Source: Clostridiales bacterium UBA1738
Lineage (GTDB): Bacteria; Bacillota; Clostridia; UBA1381
Direction: 5' to 3'
Assembly (NCBI GenBank): GCA_002315735.1
Contig: DCIA01000010.1
Location: 34,037-98,036, forward strand
Length of the DNA stretch: 64,000 bases
Notes under the pieces: generated by a model
What the model was told of the DNA's origin: nothing
The model's input: only the letters and a program-made list of their open reading frames with translations
Databases searched by the model: none
In this document: positions 16,459-24,052 of the stretch, piece after piece
How the letters are laid out: each line of letters opens with the position of its first letter
How positions within the stretch are numbered: position 1 is the stretch's first letter
Made by a program: the position numbers and the translations under genes

Positions 16459-16938
16459 TTATTTCGCAATATTTATAATTTTAATATCCTTTTCCTCTGC
16501 CATATTTATAGTTTGAGATGTACCGCTTCTCATATTTTTCATATATGCAATACACATATCCGATGCTTCTACCATAGCCAAATTGCGTTTTTGCATACAA
16601 CCATCAGTGTATTTACCTTCTGTAACACAATGAATTATATCTGCATTAGAACACATTGTATTAAATCTCAATCTTTCGCCATAACTCCAATTTTTATCTT
16701 GGTCTTGGCATGGCAAATATAGAACTAACTGAATATTGCTATATTTTTCTTTTAAAGAAATAACTTGTTCTGCCGCCAAAGTATCAAATCCAAGTGCACC
16801 ACCTGCAATGAAAGTTGTTACACCATCATTTATTGCATTTTCTATCTCAATACGCAGATTTTTTTTTATTTCTGCAATCTTGGATAGGTTGATTTTTCTA
16901 TGCCCTGTAAAAAAGCAGACTTTTTTTAGGTCGCTCAT
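16459..16938 (-). CDS. SLOG-family protein (DUF1273, YspA/YpsA-like)
   Basis: A 159-residue Rossmann-like SLOG domain with the family motifs FTGHR near residue 10, IAGGALGFDTLAAE near 44-57, LPCQDQ...W near 75-84 and a C-terminal SGTSQTI loop. SLOG proteins bind nucleotide-derived ligands or process nucleotides; B. subtilis YpsA of this superfamily affects cell division. The ligand here is unknown. Its ATG overlaps the dapB stop by four bases, so it is translationally coupled to the lysine/DAP genes, and it is the last gene of that operon. A metabolic role in the pathway is inference only. Confidence 0.85.
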   Translation of the reverse strand: MSDLKKVCFFTGHRKINLSKIAEIKKNLRIEIENAINDGVTTFIAGGALGFDTLAAEQVISLKEKYSNIQLVLYLPCQDQDKNWSYGERLRFNTMCSNADIIHCVTEGKYTDGCMQKRNLAMVEASDMCIAYMKNMRSGTSQTINMAEEKDIKIINIAK

Positions 16939-17696
16939 AGCGTTTCACTTATAAGATCGTCCATATTATAAAGTCCCTTTGGTTTTCCTGCCATAAATAT
17001 AGCCGCCTTAATACTTCCTGTTGCAAATACATCTCTTGATGTTGCCTGATGTGCTATGGTGATAACTTCATCTGTACCGGCAAAAATCACATCATGCTCT
17101 CCGACAATCGTGCCGCCCCTTACAGAATGGATACCTATCTCATTTTTTGAGCGCTCTTTTCTTATGCTATGTCTGTCATAAACATATTCCGGTGCAGTTT
17201 CAAGCACTTCTGTAATGCCATCTGCAATGGCAAGTGCCGTTCCGCTTGGAGCATCAAGCTTTTTATTATGATGTTTTTCTATGATTTCTATATCAAAATT
17301 TTCCGAAAGAACTGCTGTTGCTTTTTTTGCAAGGCTTATAAGCAGATTAACCCCCAAACTCATATTTGCCGAATAAAATACAGGTATTTCGTCCTTTGCC
17401 GCAAAAAGTTCTTGTTTTTGTTTTTCTGAAAGACCGGTAGTCGCCACAATTAGTGGGAGTTTCTTTTGTTTTGCAAATCCCAAAATATTTTCAAATGCAG
17501 ACGGATGAGAAAAATCAATAATTACATCTGCGTCTACATCACAATCGGCAATATTTGTAAAAACCGGATAAGCATTATCACAACTATCGTTCAAATCAAT
17601 GCCCGCAACTATGCGGCAATTAAGATTTTCACTTACCATATTTGTGATTGTTCTGCCCATTCTTCCATTACAACCGTTTAAAATTATTTTTATCAT
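16935..17696 (-). CDS. dapB: 4-hydroxy-tetrahydrodipicolinate reductase
   Basis: DapB reduces hydroxy-tetrahydrodipicolinate to tetrahydrodipicolinate in the DAP/lysine pathway. The 253 residues show the nucleotide-binding motif GCNGRMG near residue 8-14, the family signature EKHHNKKLDAPSGTA with the catalytic His and Lys near 142-156, and the C-terminal REVFATG-like stretch (SRDVFATGSI). ATG 17696 is preceded by AGAGG at nine bases; a TTG three codons earlier falls inside that site. It lies 13 bases after dapA and overlaps the SLOG gene. Confidence 0.95.
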   Translation of the reverse strand: MIKIILNGCNGRMGRTITNMVSENLNCRIVAGIDLNDSCDNAYPVFTNIADCDVDADVIIDFSHPSAFENILGFAKQKKLPLIVATTGLSEKQKQELFAAKDEIPVFYSANMSLGVNLLISLAKKATAVLSENFDIEIIEKHHNKKLDAPSGTALAIADGITEVLETAPEYVYDRHSIRKERSKNEIGIHSVRGGTIVGEHDVIFAGTDEVITIAHQATSRDVFATGSIKAAIFMAGKPKGLYNMDDLISETL

Positions 17697-17709
17697 TTGT
17701 TCCAACCTC

Positions 17710-18600
17710 TTACAGTTTTTTTACACCGTAACTCTTTAACGATTTTTTCAAAATCTCAAGATTTTTTTCTTCCATTTCGCAAAGTGGCAGAGAAAGTCCC
17801 CCAACTTCATAGCCCAAAATATTCATAGCTGTCTTAACAGGAATTGGGTTTACTTCAATAAACAAATTATTTATTAAATCCAGCATTTCAAGTTGAAGTT
17901 TTGCTGATTTTTCCACTTCACCATTTAGATAGTATTCGCAAATATTATGTGTTTCCTCAGGCAAAATATTTGCAACAACAGAAATTACGCCCTTACCACC
18001 TATTGACATAATAGGAACAATGAGGTCATCATTTCCCGAATACATATAAAGTTCAGGAACTTCACGGCGAACCTTCATAGCATAGCTCATATTTCCGCTT
18101 GCTTCTTTAATTGCAACAATATTTTCGATTTTAGCAAGTTCTTTTAATGCCTCTACCGAAATATTAACGCCTGTTCTTGATGGAACATTGTATAAAATCA
18201 CAGGAATTGAAATCGCATTCGCAATTTTTGTGTAGTGCAAAACAAGACCTTTTTGTGTTGCTTTATTATAGTACGGTGTGACACATAAAACGGCATCACA
18301 GCCGAACTCTTCTGCCTTTTTTGAAAACTCTACTGCGTGATCTGTATAGTTACTTCCTGTTCCTGCAATAACTGCCATTCTTCCGTTGACCGTTTTAACA
18401 CTGTGTTTTATTACTTCTAAGTGTTCGCTGTCAGGAAGCGTTGACGCCTCGCCTGTTGTTCCGCAAACAACAACCGCATCAGTTTTATTTTTTATATGCA
18501 TTTCCAGAATTTCATCAAGTTTTTTATAATTTGGTGTACCATCAAAATTAAATGGTGTGATAAGGGCAACACAAGACCCTGTAAACGGAAGTTTTTTCAC
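17710..18600 (-). CDS. dapA: 4-hydroxy-tetrahydrodipicolinate synthase
   Basis: DapA condenses pyruvate and aspartate semialdehyde, the first committed DAP/lysine step. The 296-residue TIM barrel has GTTGEAST near residue 46-53, the Tyr of YYNKATQKG, YNVPSRTGVN and the Schiff-base Lys in VAIKEASGN near residue 162. The start codon is GTG, eight bases after AGGAGG. It lies between asd and dapB, which provide its substrate and use its product. No riboswitch is seen before it; regulation should come from the asd promoter. Confidence 0.96.
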   Translation of the reverse strand: MKKLPFTGSCVALITPFNFDGTPNYKKLDEILEMHIKNKTDAVVVCGTTGEASTLPDSEHLEVIKHSVKTVNGRMAVIAGTGSNYTDHAVEFSKKAEEFGCDAVLCVTPYYNKATQKGLVLHYTKIANAISIPVILYNVPSRTGVNISVEALKELAKIENIVAIKEASGNMSYAMKVRREVPELYMYSGNDDLIVPIMSIGGKGVISVVANILPEETHNICEYYLNGEVEKSAKLQLEMLDLINNLFIEVNPIPVKTAMNILGYEVGGLSLPLCEMEEKNLEILKKSLKSYGVKKL

Positions 18601-18618
18601 AACTTACCCCTCCTAGAA

Positions 18619-19701
18619 TTAATCGAAATAACCTTTTTTAGCCAATAATTCAGCAAGAAGAACGCCGCCTCCTGCTGCACCTCTTAATGTATTGTGTGAT
18701 AGACAAACAAATTTATAGTCATATTGTGTATCAGGGCGAAGTCTGCCGATTGAAACCGCCATTCCGCCTTCTAAATTTCTGTCAAGACGAGCTTGTGGTC
18801 TATCTGCTTCTTCAAAATAGTGTAAGAATTGCTTTGGTGCGTGTGGCAAGTCTAATTCTTGAGGCGCACCCGCAAAATTCTTCCAATCTTCCTTAATTTG
18901 TTCGATTGATGGCTTATCTTTAAAGCTTACAAACACAGCCGCTGTGTGACCATTTGAAACAGGGACTCTAAGACATTGAGTTGTAATTGACGGCTCTGTT
19001 GCATCAATAATCTTTCCGTTTTCGATTCTTCCCCAAACCTTTAATGGTTCAAGTTCTGACTTTTCTTCTTCTCCTCCGATATACGGAATTAAGTTATCCA
19101 CCATTTCAGGCCATGTTTCAAAAGTTTTTCCTGCTCCCGAAATTGCTTGATAAGTAGTTGCTAAAACTTTTGTGATACCATATTTTTTAAGTGGATGAAG
19201 AGCCGGCACATAACTTTGAATTGAACAGTTTGACTTAACTGCGATAAATCCTCTTTTAGTACCTAATCTCTTTCTTTGGCTTTCGATAATTTCGATATGG
19301 TCTGGGTTAATTTCCGGAACGACCATAGGAACATCGTCTGTATGACGATGAGCAGAATTGTTCGAAACAACAGGGCATTCAAGTTTTGCATACTTTTCTT
19401 CAAGTGCTTTTATTTCGTCCTTTTTCATATTAACTGCACAGAATACAAAATCAACTTGCTTTGCAATTTCTTCTGCATCTTTTGTAGCATCTAAAACTAC
19501 TATGTTTTCTACTTCACCGGGTATTTCACTTTCCATAACCCATTTGTTGCCGATTGCTTCTTTGTAAGGCTTACCTGCGCTTCTTTCGGAAGCTGCTAAA
19601 ACCTTTATTTTAAACCATGGGTGATTTTCCAAAAGCGCGATAAATCTTTGACCTACCATACCCGTTGCGCCTATTATACCAACATTATAACATTCTTTCA
19701 T
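18619..19701 (-). CDS. asd: Aspartate-semialdehyde dehydrogenase, archaeal/fungal type
   Basis: Asd reduces aspartyl phosphate to the semialdehyde used for lysine, threonine and methionine. The 360 residues carry GATGMVGQ at 11-18, the catalytic Cys159 in KSNCSIQ and a conserved SNGHTAAV His region. The motifs and length resemble the archaeal/fungal branch more than the E. coli or B. subtilis one. The start follows AAGGAG. It is the first gene of the asd-dapA-dapB-SLOG operon, expressed from a perfect-spacing promoter at 19735-19763. No aspartokinase gene is in the window. Confidence 0.93.
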   Translation of the reverse strand: MKECYNVGIIGATGMVGQRFIALLENHPWFKIKVLAASERSAGKPYKEAIGNKWVMESEIPGEVENIVVLDATKDAEEIAKQVDFVFCAVNMKKDEIKALEEKYAKLECPVVSNNSAHRHTDDVPMVVPEINPDHIEIIESQRKRLGTKRGFIAVKSNCSIQSYVPALHPLKKYGITKVLATTYQAISGAGKTFETWPEMVDNLIPYIGGEEEKSELEPLKVWGRIENGKIIDATEPSITTQCLRVPVSNGHTAAVFVSFKDKPSIEQIKEDWKNFAGAPQELDLPHAPKQFLHYFEEADRPQARLDRNLEGGMAVSIGRLRPDTQYDYKFVCLSHNTLRGAAGGGVLLAELLAKKGYFD

Positions 19702-19734
19702 ATATGCTTCTCCTTGTACTGTGATTAATTAATT

Positions 19735-19763
19735 ATTTTATCATTTTTTGACATTTATGTCAA
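19735..19763 (-). promoter_or_regulatory. Promoter of the asd operon, with palindrome over the -35
   Basis: Minus-strand TTGACA (19758-19763), 17-base spacer, TAAAAT (19735-19740). The -35 lies inside a palindrome, TTGACAT-N2-ATGTCAA, at 19748-19763, which could be a regulator site. It starts only a few bases downstream of the lysA stop codon (19771), leaving no room for a separate lysA terminator. Confidence 0.8.
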
Positions 19764-19770
19764 CCTGATA

Positions 19771-21069
19771 TTATAGGTCATTTCTTATTAAATCTTCTAA
19801 TGTTTCTCTTTTTACTGCGACATAGTCCTTGCCGTCTTTTAGCATAACAACCGGTGGCTTTCTAAGTCTGTTATAGTTTGATGCCATAGAATAGTTATAA
19901 GCACCCGTTGTAAGAACTGCAACAACATCTCCCGGCTCCGGTTTTGCAATATGAACATCTTCTTGGATAATATCTCCACTTTCACAGCACTTACCAACAA
20001 TGCTGCAACGATAATGCTTTGGAAGAGTCGCCTTATTTGCAGTTATAACAGTATATTCTGCATCATAAAGAGCAAATCTTGGGTTATCTGACATACCACC
20101 ATCGATTGCTACATAGTTTTTAAAATTCTTAACTTGCTTTACAGTTCCCACAGTGTAAAGTGTCATTCCGGCATCAGCAACAATACTTCTTCCCGGCTCC
20201 ATCATAATTCTAGGCTTTTTAATATATAATTCCTTACATTTTTGATTTAGAACTTCTCCTACCTCTTTTATGCTGTTTTCGATGTCCAAATCAGGCTGAG
20301 AAGCAACATATCTAACGCCAAATCCACCACCGAGATTTAAAATCTCAGGTGAATATCCTGTTTCTTCGCATACTTGTGCTGCAAAATCCATCATAATATC
20401 AACAGCATCAATAAATGTTTCTGCGTCAAAAACTTGTGAACCAACATGGCAATGATATCCCGAAAGGTCAATGTTTTCATAGCCCAATGCAGCTTTTGCA
20501 AAATCATATGCTTGACCTGTTACTATTGCAACACCAAATTTTGAATCAACATTACCTGTTGCAATTTTTTTGTTTGTATGTGTATCGATACCGGGAGTTA
20601 TACGAAGCAAGACCTTTTGCACTTTCCCTTGCTTTTTAGCCTCATTATCAATATTCGTAAGTTCATCAAAAGAATCAACAACAAAATAGCCTATTCCGTT
20701 TTTGATTGCAAATTCAATTTCTTCAAGTGATTTATTGTTTCCGTGGAAAAATGCATTTGAAATATCAAATCCTGCTGAAATTGCTGTAAACATTTCGCCT
20801 ATCGAAACAACATCTACCGAGATTCCTTCTTCTTTGGCAATGCAATAAATCTTTTTAAAACTTGCGGCCTTTGATGCGTAAATCGGAACTGACCCCTTTC
20901 CAAAATGTTTTTCCATTGCCGACTTATAAATTCGCATTTTTTCACGAATTTTATTTTCGTCCATTAAATATAACGGTGTTCCGTACTTTTTTGCAAGTTC
21001 CGTAGTATCAAAACCCGCAAAGGTTAAATTTCCCTGTTCATTTGTGTCAATGTTGTTGCAAATCTGCAT
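19771..21069 (-). CDS. lysA: Diaminopimelate decarboxylase
   Basis: LysA removes the D-carboxyl of meso-DAP to give lysine, the last pathway step. The 432 residues show the PLP-lysine motif YASKAA near residue 60, CHVGSQ near 200, the phosphate-binding GGGFGV and EPGRSIV segments, and the partner-site CCESGD motif. ATG 21069 follows GGGAGG; an earlier in-frame start would include that site. A lysine riboswitch with terminator precedes it, so lysine should switch it off independently of the asd operon, letting DAP synthesis for the wall continue when lysine is plentiful. Confidence 0.97.
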   Translation of the reverse strand: MQICNNIDTNEQGNLTFAGFDTTELAKKYGTPLYLMDENKIREKMRIYKSAMEKHFGKGSVPIYASKAASFKKIYCIAKEEGISVDVVSIGEMFTAISAGFDISNAFFHGNNKSLEEIEFAIKNGIGYFVVDSFDELTNIDNEAKKQGKVQKVLLRITPGIDTHTNKKIATGNVDSKFGVAIVTGQAYDFAKAALGYENIDLSGYHCHVGSQVFDAETFIDAVDIMMDFAAQVCEETGYSPEILNLGGGFGVRYVASQPDLDIENSIKEVGEVLNQKCKELYIKKPRIMMEPGRSIVADAGMTLYTVGTVKQVKNFKNYVAIDGGMSDNPRFALYDAEYTVITANKATLPKHYRCSIVGKCCESGDIIQEDVHIAKPEPGDVVAVLTTGAYNYSMASNYNRLRKPPVVMLKDGKDYVAVKRETLEDLIRNDL

Positions 21070-21125
21070 TTTTAAAAATCCTCCCAACAAAAATTTAGTA
21101 TATTTGGGGTTATCATTTGTAGTAA

Positions 21126-21158
21126 ATAAAAAAATGATAACCTTGATAGGCTATCATT
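21126..21158 (-). terminator. Intrinsic terminator of the lysine riboswitch
   Basis: Minus-strand 10-bp stem (21149-21158 with 21133-21142, one G-U) and a six-base loop, followed by a T run. Its 5' arm contains GATAGC (21150-21155), which is complementary to the 3' strand of aptamer P1 (GCTATC, 21183-21188). Antitermination and aptamer closure therefore exclude each other. Confidence 0.9.
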
Positions 21159-21182
21159 AAATGCTTCGTAAAACAAATGCAA

Positions 21183-21351
21183 GATAGCTCTCCGTATCAT
21201 TTCGATACGACAACATGGTAAATCTTATTCCACCATGCCGGATACAGTTTTTGACATAACTGTCCTCGGCACCGATACCTTTCATACATTGCATCACTTC
21301 GTCAAAGCTTACTATCAAGTGTATTACTATTTATCAAATGCGACCTCTATC
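21183..21351 (-). promoter_or_regulatory. Lysine riboswitch (L box) upstream of lysA
   Basis: Read on the minus strand, the aptamer begins GATAGAGGTCGC, followed by AGTA, and ends GGAGAGCTATCTTGC, the conserved L-box P1 and core. Between them are the GGTATCGGTGCCGAGG arm and two long stem-loops, as in B. subtilis lysC. P1 pairs 21347-21351 with 21183-21187. Together with promoter and terminator it fills the gap of about 320 bases between ymxH and lysA, leaving no unexplained stretch. Lysine binding should close P1 and allow the terminator at 21126-21158 to form. Confidence 0.95.
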
Positions 21352-21362
21352 AAATTATCTTG

Positions 21363-21391
21363 ATTATAACACCTGATAGTTTAAATGTCAA
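21363..21391 (-). promoter_or_regulatory. Consensus promoter of lysA
   Basis: Minus-strand TTGACA (21386-21391), 17-base spacer, TATAAT (21363-21368): a full match to the sigma-A consensus. The -35 overlaps the stop codon of ymxH (21388-21390). Confidence 0.93.
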
Positions 21392-21639
21392 TCCCTTTTT
21401 AAAGATTTATCCTCTTTTTTTACGATTATATACTCATTTCCAATCGCAATAATGCTTTCCCACGGCACAGTATATGTTTTTTTTGCAAAAATAATCCCCA
21501 AAAAGCCCCGTTCAGGAATTGTTATAGCATTTATTTTGCCACTTTCAAAATCAATATCCACATCTTTAATGTATCCGACCATTTCTGCCGTGTCCACATC
21601 AATTACCTTTTTTTGCCTTAAATCAAAGCTTCGTCGCAT
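21388..21639 (-). CDS. ymxH: YlmC/YmxH-family PRC-barrel protein
   Basis: An 83-residue PRC-barrel protein of the YlmC/YmxH sporulation-associated family. The typical pattern is present: a start with SFDLRQKKVIDV, then GYIKDVDID and a C-terminal VPWESIIAIG-type strand. Its function is not known; in Firmicutes it is widely conserved among spore formers. The start follows AAGGGGG. It is a single gene; I found no convincing promoter in the 25 bases before its ribosome site that is not used by the divergent gene. Its last codon overlaps the lysA -35. Confidence 0.88.
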   Translation of the reverse strand: MRRSFDLRQKKVIDVDTAEMVGYIKDVDIDFESGKINAITIPERGFLGIIFAKKTYTVPWESIIAIGNEYIIVKKEDKSLKRD

Positions 21640-21676
21640 AATTTAATCCCCCTTACTCTATGCTATGCACAAAAAT

Positions 21677-21705
21677 TTGCAATTATTTTATTTTTGTGGT
21701 AAAAT
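21677..21705 (+). promoter_or_regulatory. Promoter of the FG-GAP/SLH gene
   Basis: TTGCAA (21677-21682), 17-base spacer, TAAAAT (21700-21705), 31 bases ahead of the ATG at 21737. Its position shows that the longer reading frame beginning at 21665 cannot be the transcribed start. Confidence 0.7.
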
Positions 21706-21736
21706 ATATTGGACTAGATTGAGAGGTATTAATTTT

Positions 21737-23323
21737 ATGGAAGCTATTGAGCGAAAAATGAGCCTTAATATACATAGTGCAGGCAATAATTGTCAGATGC
21801 GATTTGGTGATTTATCAGGCGACGGCAGAATGGATATTCTTCTTGTAAAGCCTGATGTTGTTAGTGATGAACGTTATTTTGCCCATCGTGTTGTTTCAGC
21901 CACTGTCATAACTCTTGACGGAGAAATTTTATGGCAAATTGGTGACCCCACATACAATTCGCCTAATGTGAAATGCGATATCCCTGCACAGATTTATGAT
22001 ATAGACCGTGACGGAAAAAACGAGGTTTTGCTTGTAATGGGCGATGAATTATTAATTTTAGACGGAAAAACGGGTGAAACAAAGCAAAGTGCGCCTTTGC
22101 CAAATAACTTTGCTTGCGATAGTATCACCATTGCTGACCTTGACGGCACAGGCTATGCACAAAATATCATTTTGAAAAACAAATTCAGTCAGCTTTGGGC
22201 TTTTGACCTAAACCTTAATATTCTTTGGACTTTTCAAGGCAATTTAGGCCACGCCCCCGTAATATACGACCTAAATGGTGATGGCTATGATGAAATTGTT
22301 GCAGGATATAATGTTTTGTCCAGCACCGGCGAACTTTTATGGAAAGTTAATATGCTACATCATGCAAATTCTGTATGTGTCACAACTTTTACAGGCGATA
22401 CTGAGCCTACAATTATTTTTTGTGGGCCTACAACTCTTGCATATACAGCATCGGGGGAATTTTTGTGGCAGATTGATGAAGAAGCACAAAATGTCGCAGT
22501 CGGATTTTTCCAAGACACCTTCGAAAAAGAGCAAATTTTACTTTTAGACTCCTTATCTCTTTATGACTCTTACGGAAACTTTCTTCTTCAAAAGAACGAA
22601 ACTGTTTATATTCCGACAGTTTTCCAAAACTTTGACGATTCACAAAATCCTTATATAATCGGTCATAAAAAAGAAGATATCGTAACAACGGTATATGATG
22701 GATTTATGCGTCCTGTCTATACTTTTAACACCTTCGGAAAAATTGCAATATGCGACCTTTTGGGTGACGGCATAACAGAGGTTATTCTTTACAACGACGA
22801 TTCTGCCGAAATTTTTGCACTAAATTCTGTTGATTTTTCTGAGGCAAATCGCGCTTACACTCGCCAACAGCCAAGACAGTATTATAATGTGTCCGTCTAT
22901 AATATTTTGCCGTTTAGCGAACATTCTGCAGGTTATCTTGCGGACGATTTTGCTGCACAAAATATTATGAAATGGGCTGAAACTTATGCACATCTTAATA
23001 TGCACAACAGTTTTGTTAAAATTACACGCTCTGAGTTTGTATTAATACTATTTACAATGCTAAACCTAAAAGAAGACTTTGCCGAAAACTTTGCTGATGT
23101 AAGCACTGACGACACCTTTTACTCAGCAGTTGGAACAGCAAAAGTTCTTGGAATTGTTGAAAGCGAGGATAATATGTTCAGACCATTAACGCCTGTAACG
23201 GTGTCCTATGCAAACGAAGTCTTAAAAAGATTATCAATTCCAAAGGCTTTTGGATTTAACGAAAAATACGAACTTTCAAAGCAAGACCTTGCAAGGCTTC
23301 TTTTATCTCTTGATTCTGAATAG
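21737..23323 (+). CDS. FG-GAP-repeat beta-propeller with SLH-like C-terminus, no signal peptide
   Basis: The 528 residues hold at least five FG-GAP/VCBS-type repeats with D-x-D/N-x-D-G calcium loops at about residues 25, 88, 134, 178 and 340 (for example DLNGDGYDEI). They read as a beta-propeller like that of rhamnogalacturonan lyases but without their catalytic region. Residues about 402-500 resemble one S-layer homology domain (FADVSTDDTFYSAV, FRPLTPVTVSYA). Both domain types are normally extracellular, yet neither this start nor the longer frame has a signal peptide. The ATG at 21737 has GAGAGG nine bases ahead. It is a single gene, and its role is unknown. Confidence 0.8.
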   Translation: MEAIERKMSLNIHSAGNNCQMRFGDLSGDGRMDILLVKPDVVSDERYFAHRVVSATVITLDGEILWQIGDPTYNSPNVKCDIPAQIYDIDRDGKNEVLLVMGDELLILDGKTGETKQSAPLPNNFACDSITIADLDGTGYAQNIILKNKFSQLWAFDLNLNILWTFQGNLGHAPVIYDLNGDGYDEIVAGYNVLSSTGELLWKVNMLHHANSVCVTTFTGDTEPTIIFCGPTTLAYTASGEFLWQIDEEAQNVAVGFFQDTFEKEQILLLDSLSLYDSYGNFLLQKNETVYIPTVFQNFDDSQNPYIIGHKKEDIVTTVYDGFMRPVYTFNTFGKIAICDLLGDGITEVILYNDDSAEIFALNSVDFSEANRAYTRQQPRQYYNVSVYNILPFSEHSAGYLADDFAAQNIMKWAETYAHLNMHNSFVKITRSEFVLILFTMLNLKEDFAENFADVSTDDTFYSAVGTAKVLGIVESEDNMFRPLTPVTVSYANEVLKRLSIPKAFGFNEKYELSKQDLARLLLSLDSE

Positions 23324-23328
23324 TTTAC

Positions 23329-23361
23329 AAAAAAATCGTACTCTTTATGAGTACGATTTTT
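23329..23361. terminator. Convergent terminator shared by the FG-GAP/SLH gene and atpD
   Basis: A nine-base stem, extendable through the flanking A/T runs, pairs 23335-23343 with 23349-23357 around TTTAT. The minus-strand arm is made of the last codons and stop of atpD (stop at 23345), so the hairpin is partly inside the coding region. Confidence 0.88.
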
Positions 23362-24019
23362 CTTTATCCTTTTTTGCCTTTATGTTTTCCTCTATCATCA
23401 TATCCTTGACTTTCATAAGTCTTACCGTATTAGAACGCTCCGCCTCATCTAGCTTCATTGTAATTCTTCTTATCGTATCTTGATAATTCGGAATCATAAC
23501 ATATTCAAGCGCATTAACTCTTCTTCGTGTTCTTTCAATTTCACCTGCAAGCATTTCGGCAGACTTTTCAAGTTCTGCAAGACGCATCATTTCGCCAAAA
23601 ACACCAGACATTGACATAATCGCAGAGTCCAAATCTCCTCCGGTAAAGGCATAACCATAAGAAAAAATATCGCTCTTTTCTTCTGTTCTCATTTTTATAT
23701 TAAAAACGGGAACATCAACGCTCATAATATTCTTCTTCTCAACATCCAGCATAACTTCCTGTTTTGGAATTAAAAGCGCCGAATTTATTACTTCCCTTTG
23801 CAAAACAGAACCGGCAACCGCAAGCGAACGATTTGCTTTTGAAAGATTTTTTTCTACCGTTTCACGAAGTTCTTTTGCCTCACGCATAATACTCAGAAAC
23901 TGTCTCATAAGTTCATCACGCTTGTCTTTTAAAAGTCTGTGTCCTTTTGTCGCAACGGCAAGACTTTTTTTAATCCTAGTTAATTCCATTCGGGTAGGAT
24001 TTACATTTAATTCTGCCAT
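23345..24019 (-). CDS. atpD: V-type ATPase subunit D (rotor stalk)
   Basis: Subunit D is the central coiled-coil shaft that turns inside the A3B3 head. The 224 residues are mostly long helices, with the family start NVNPTRMELTRIKKSL and the C-terminal motif RRVNALEYVMIPN near residue 168. It ends the nine-gene V-ATPase operon, 33 bases after subunit B. The last codons form one arm of the terminator. The C-terminus is Lys/Glu-rich. Confidence 0.95.
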   Translation of the reverse strand: MAELNVNPTRMELTRIKKSLAVATKGHRLLKDKRDELMRQFLSIMREAKELRETVEKNLSKANRSLAVAGSVLQREVINSALLIPKQEVMLDVEKKNIMSVDVPVFNIKMRTEEKSDIFSYGYAFTGGDLDSAIMSMSGVFGEMMRLAELEKSAEMLAGEIERTRRRVNALEYVMIPNYQDTIRRITMKLDEAERSNTVRLMKVKDMMIEENIKAKKDKEKSYS

Positions 24020-24052
24020 CTTTTATCTCCTTTCCTACATTCTAACAGGAGT

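Noticed and set aside
21655..21682. Minus-strand promoter for ymxH sharing the palindromic TTGCAA with the divergent gene
   Set aside because: The -10 would be TAGAGT at 21655-21660, placing the transcription start inside or after the ymxH ribosome site (21648-21654), so the message could not be translated properly.
21665..21736. N-terminal extension of the FG-GAP/SLH protein starting at 21665
   Set aside because: It contains the promoter -35 and -10 and does not give a signal peptide; the ribosome site precedes 21737.
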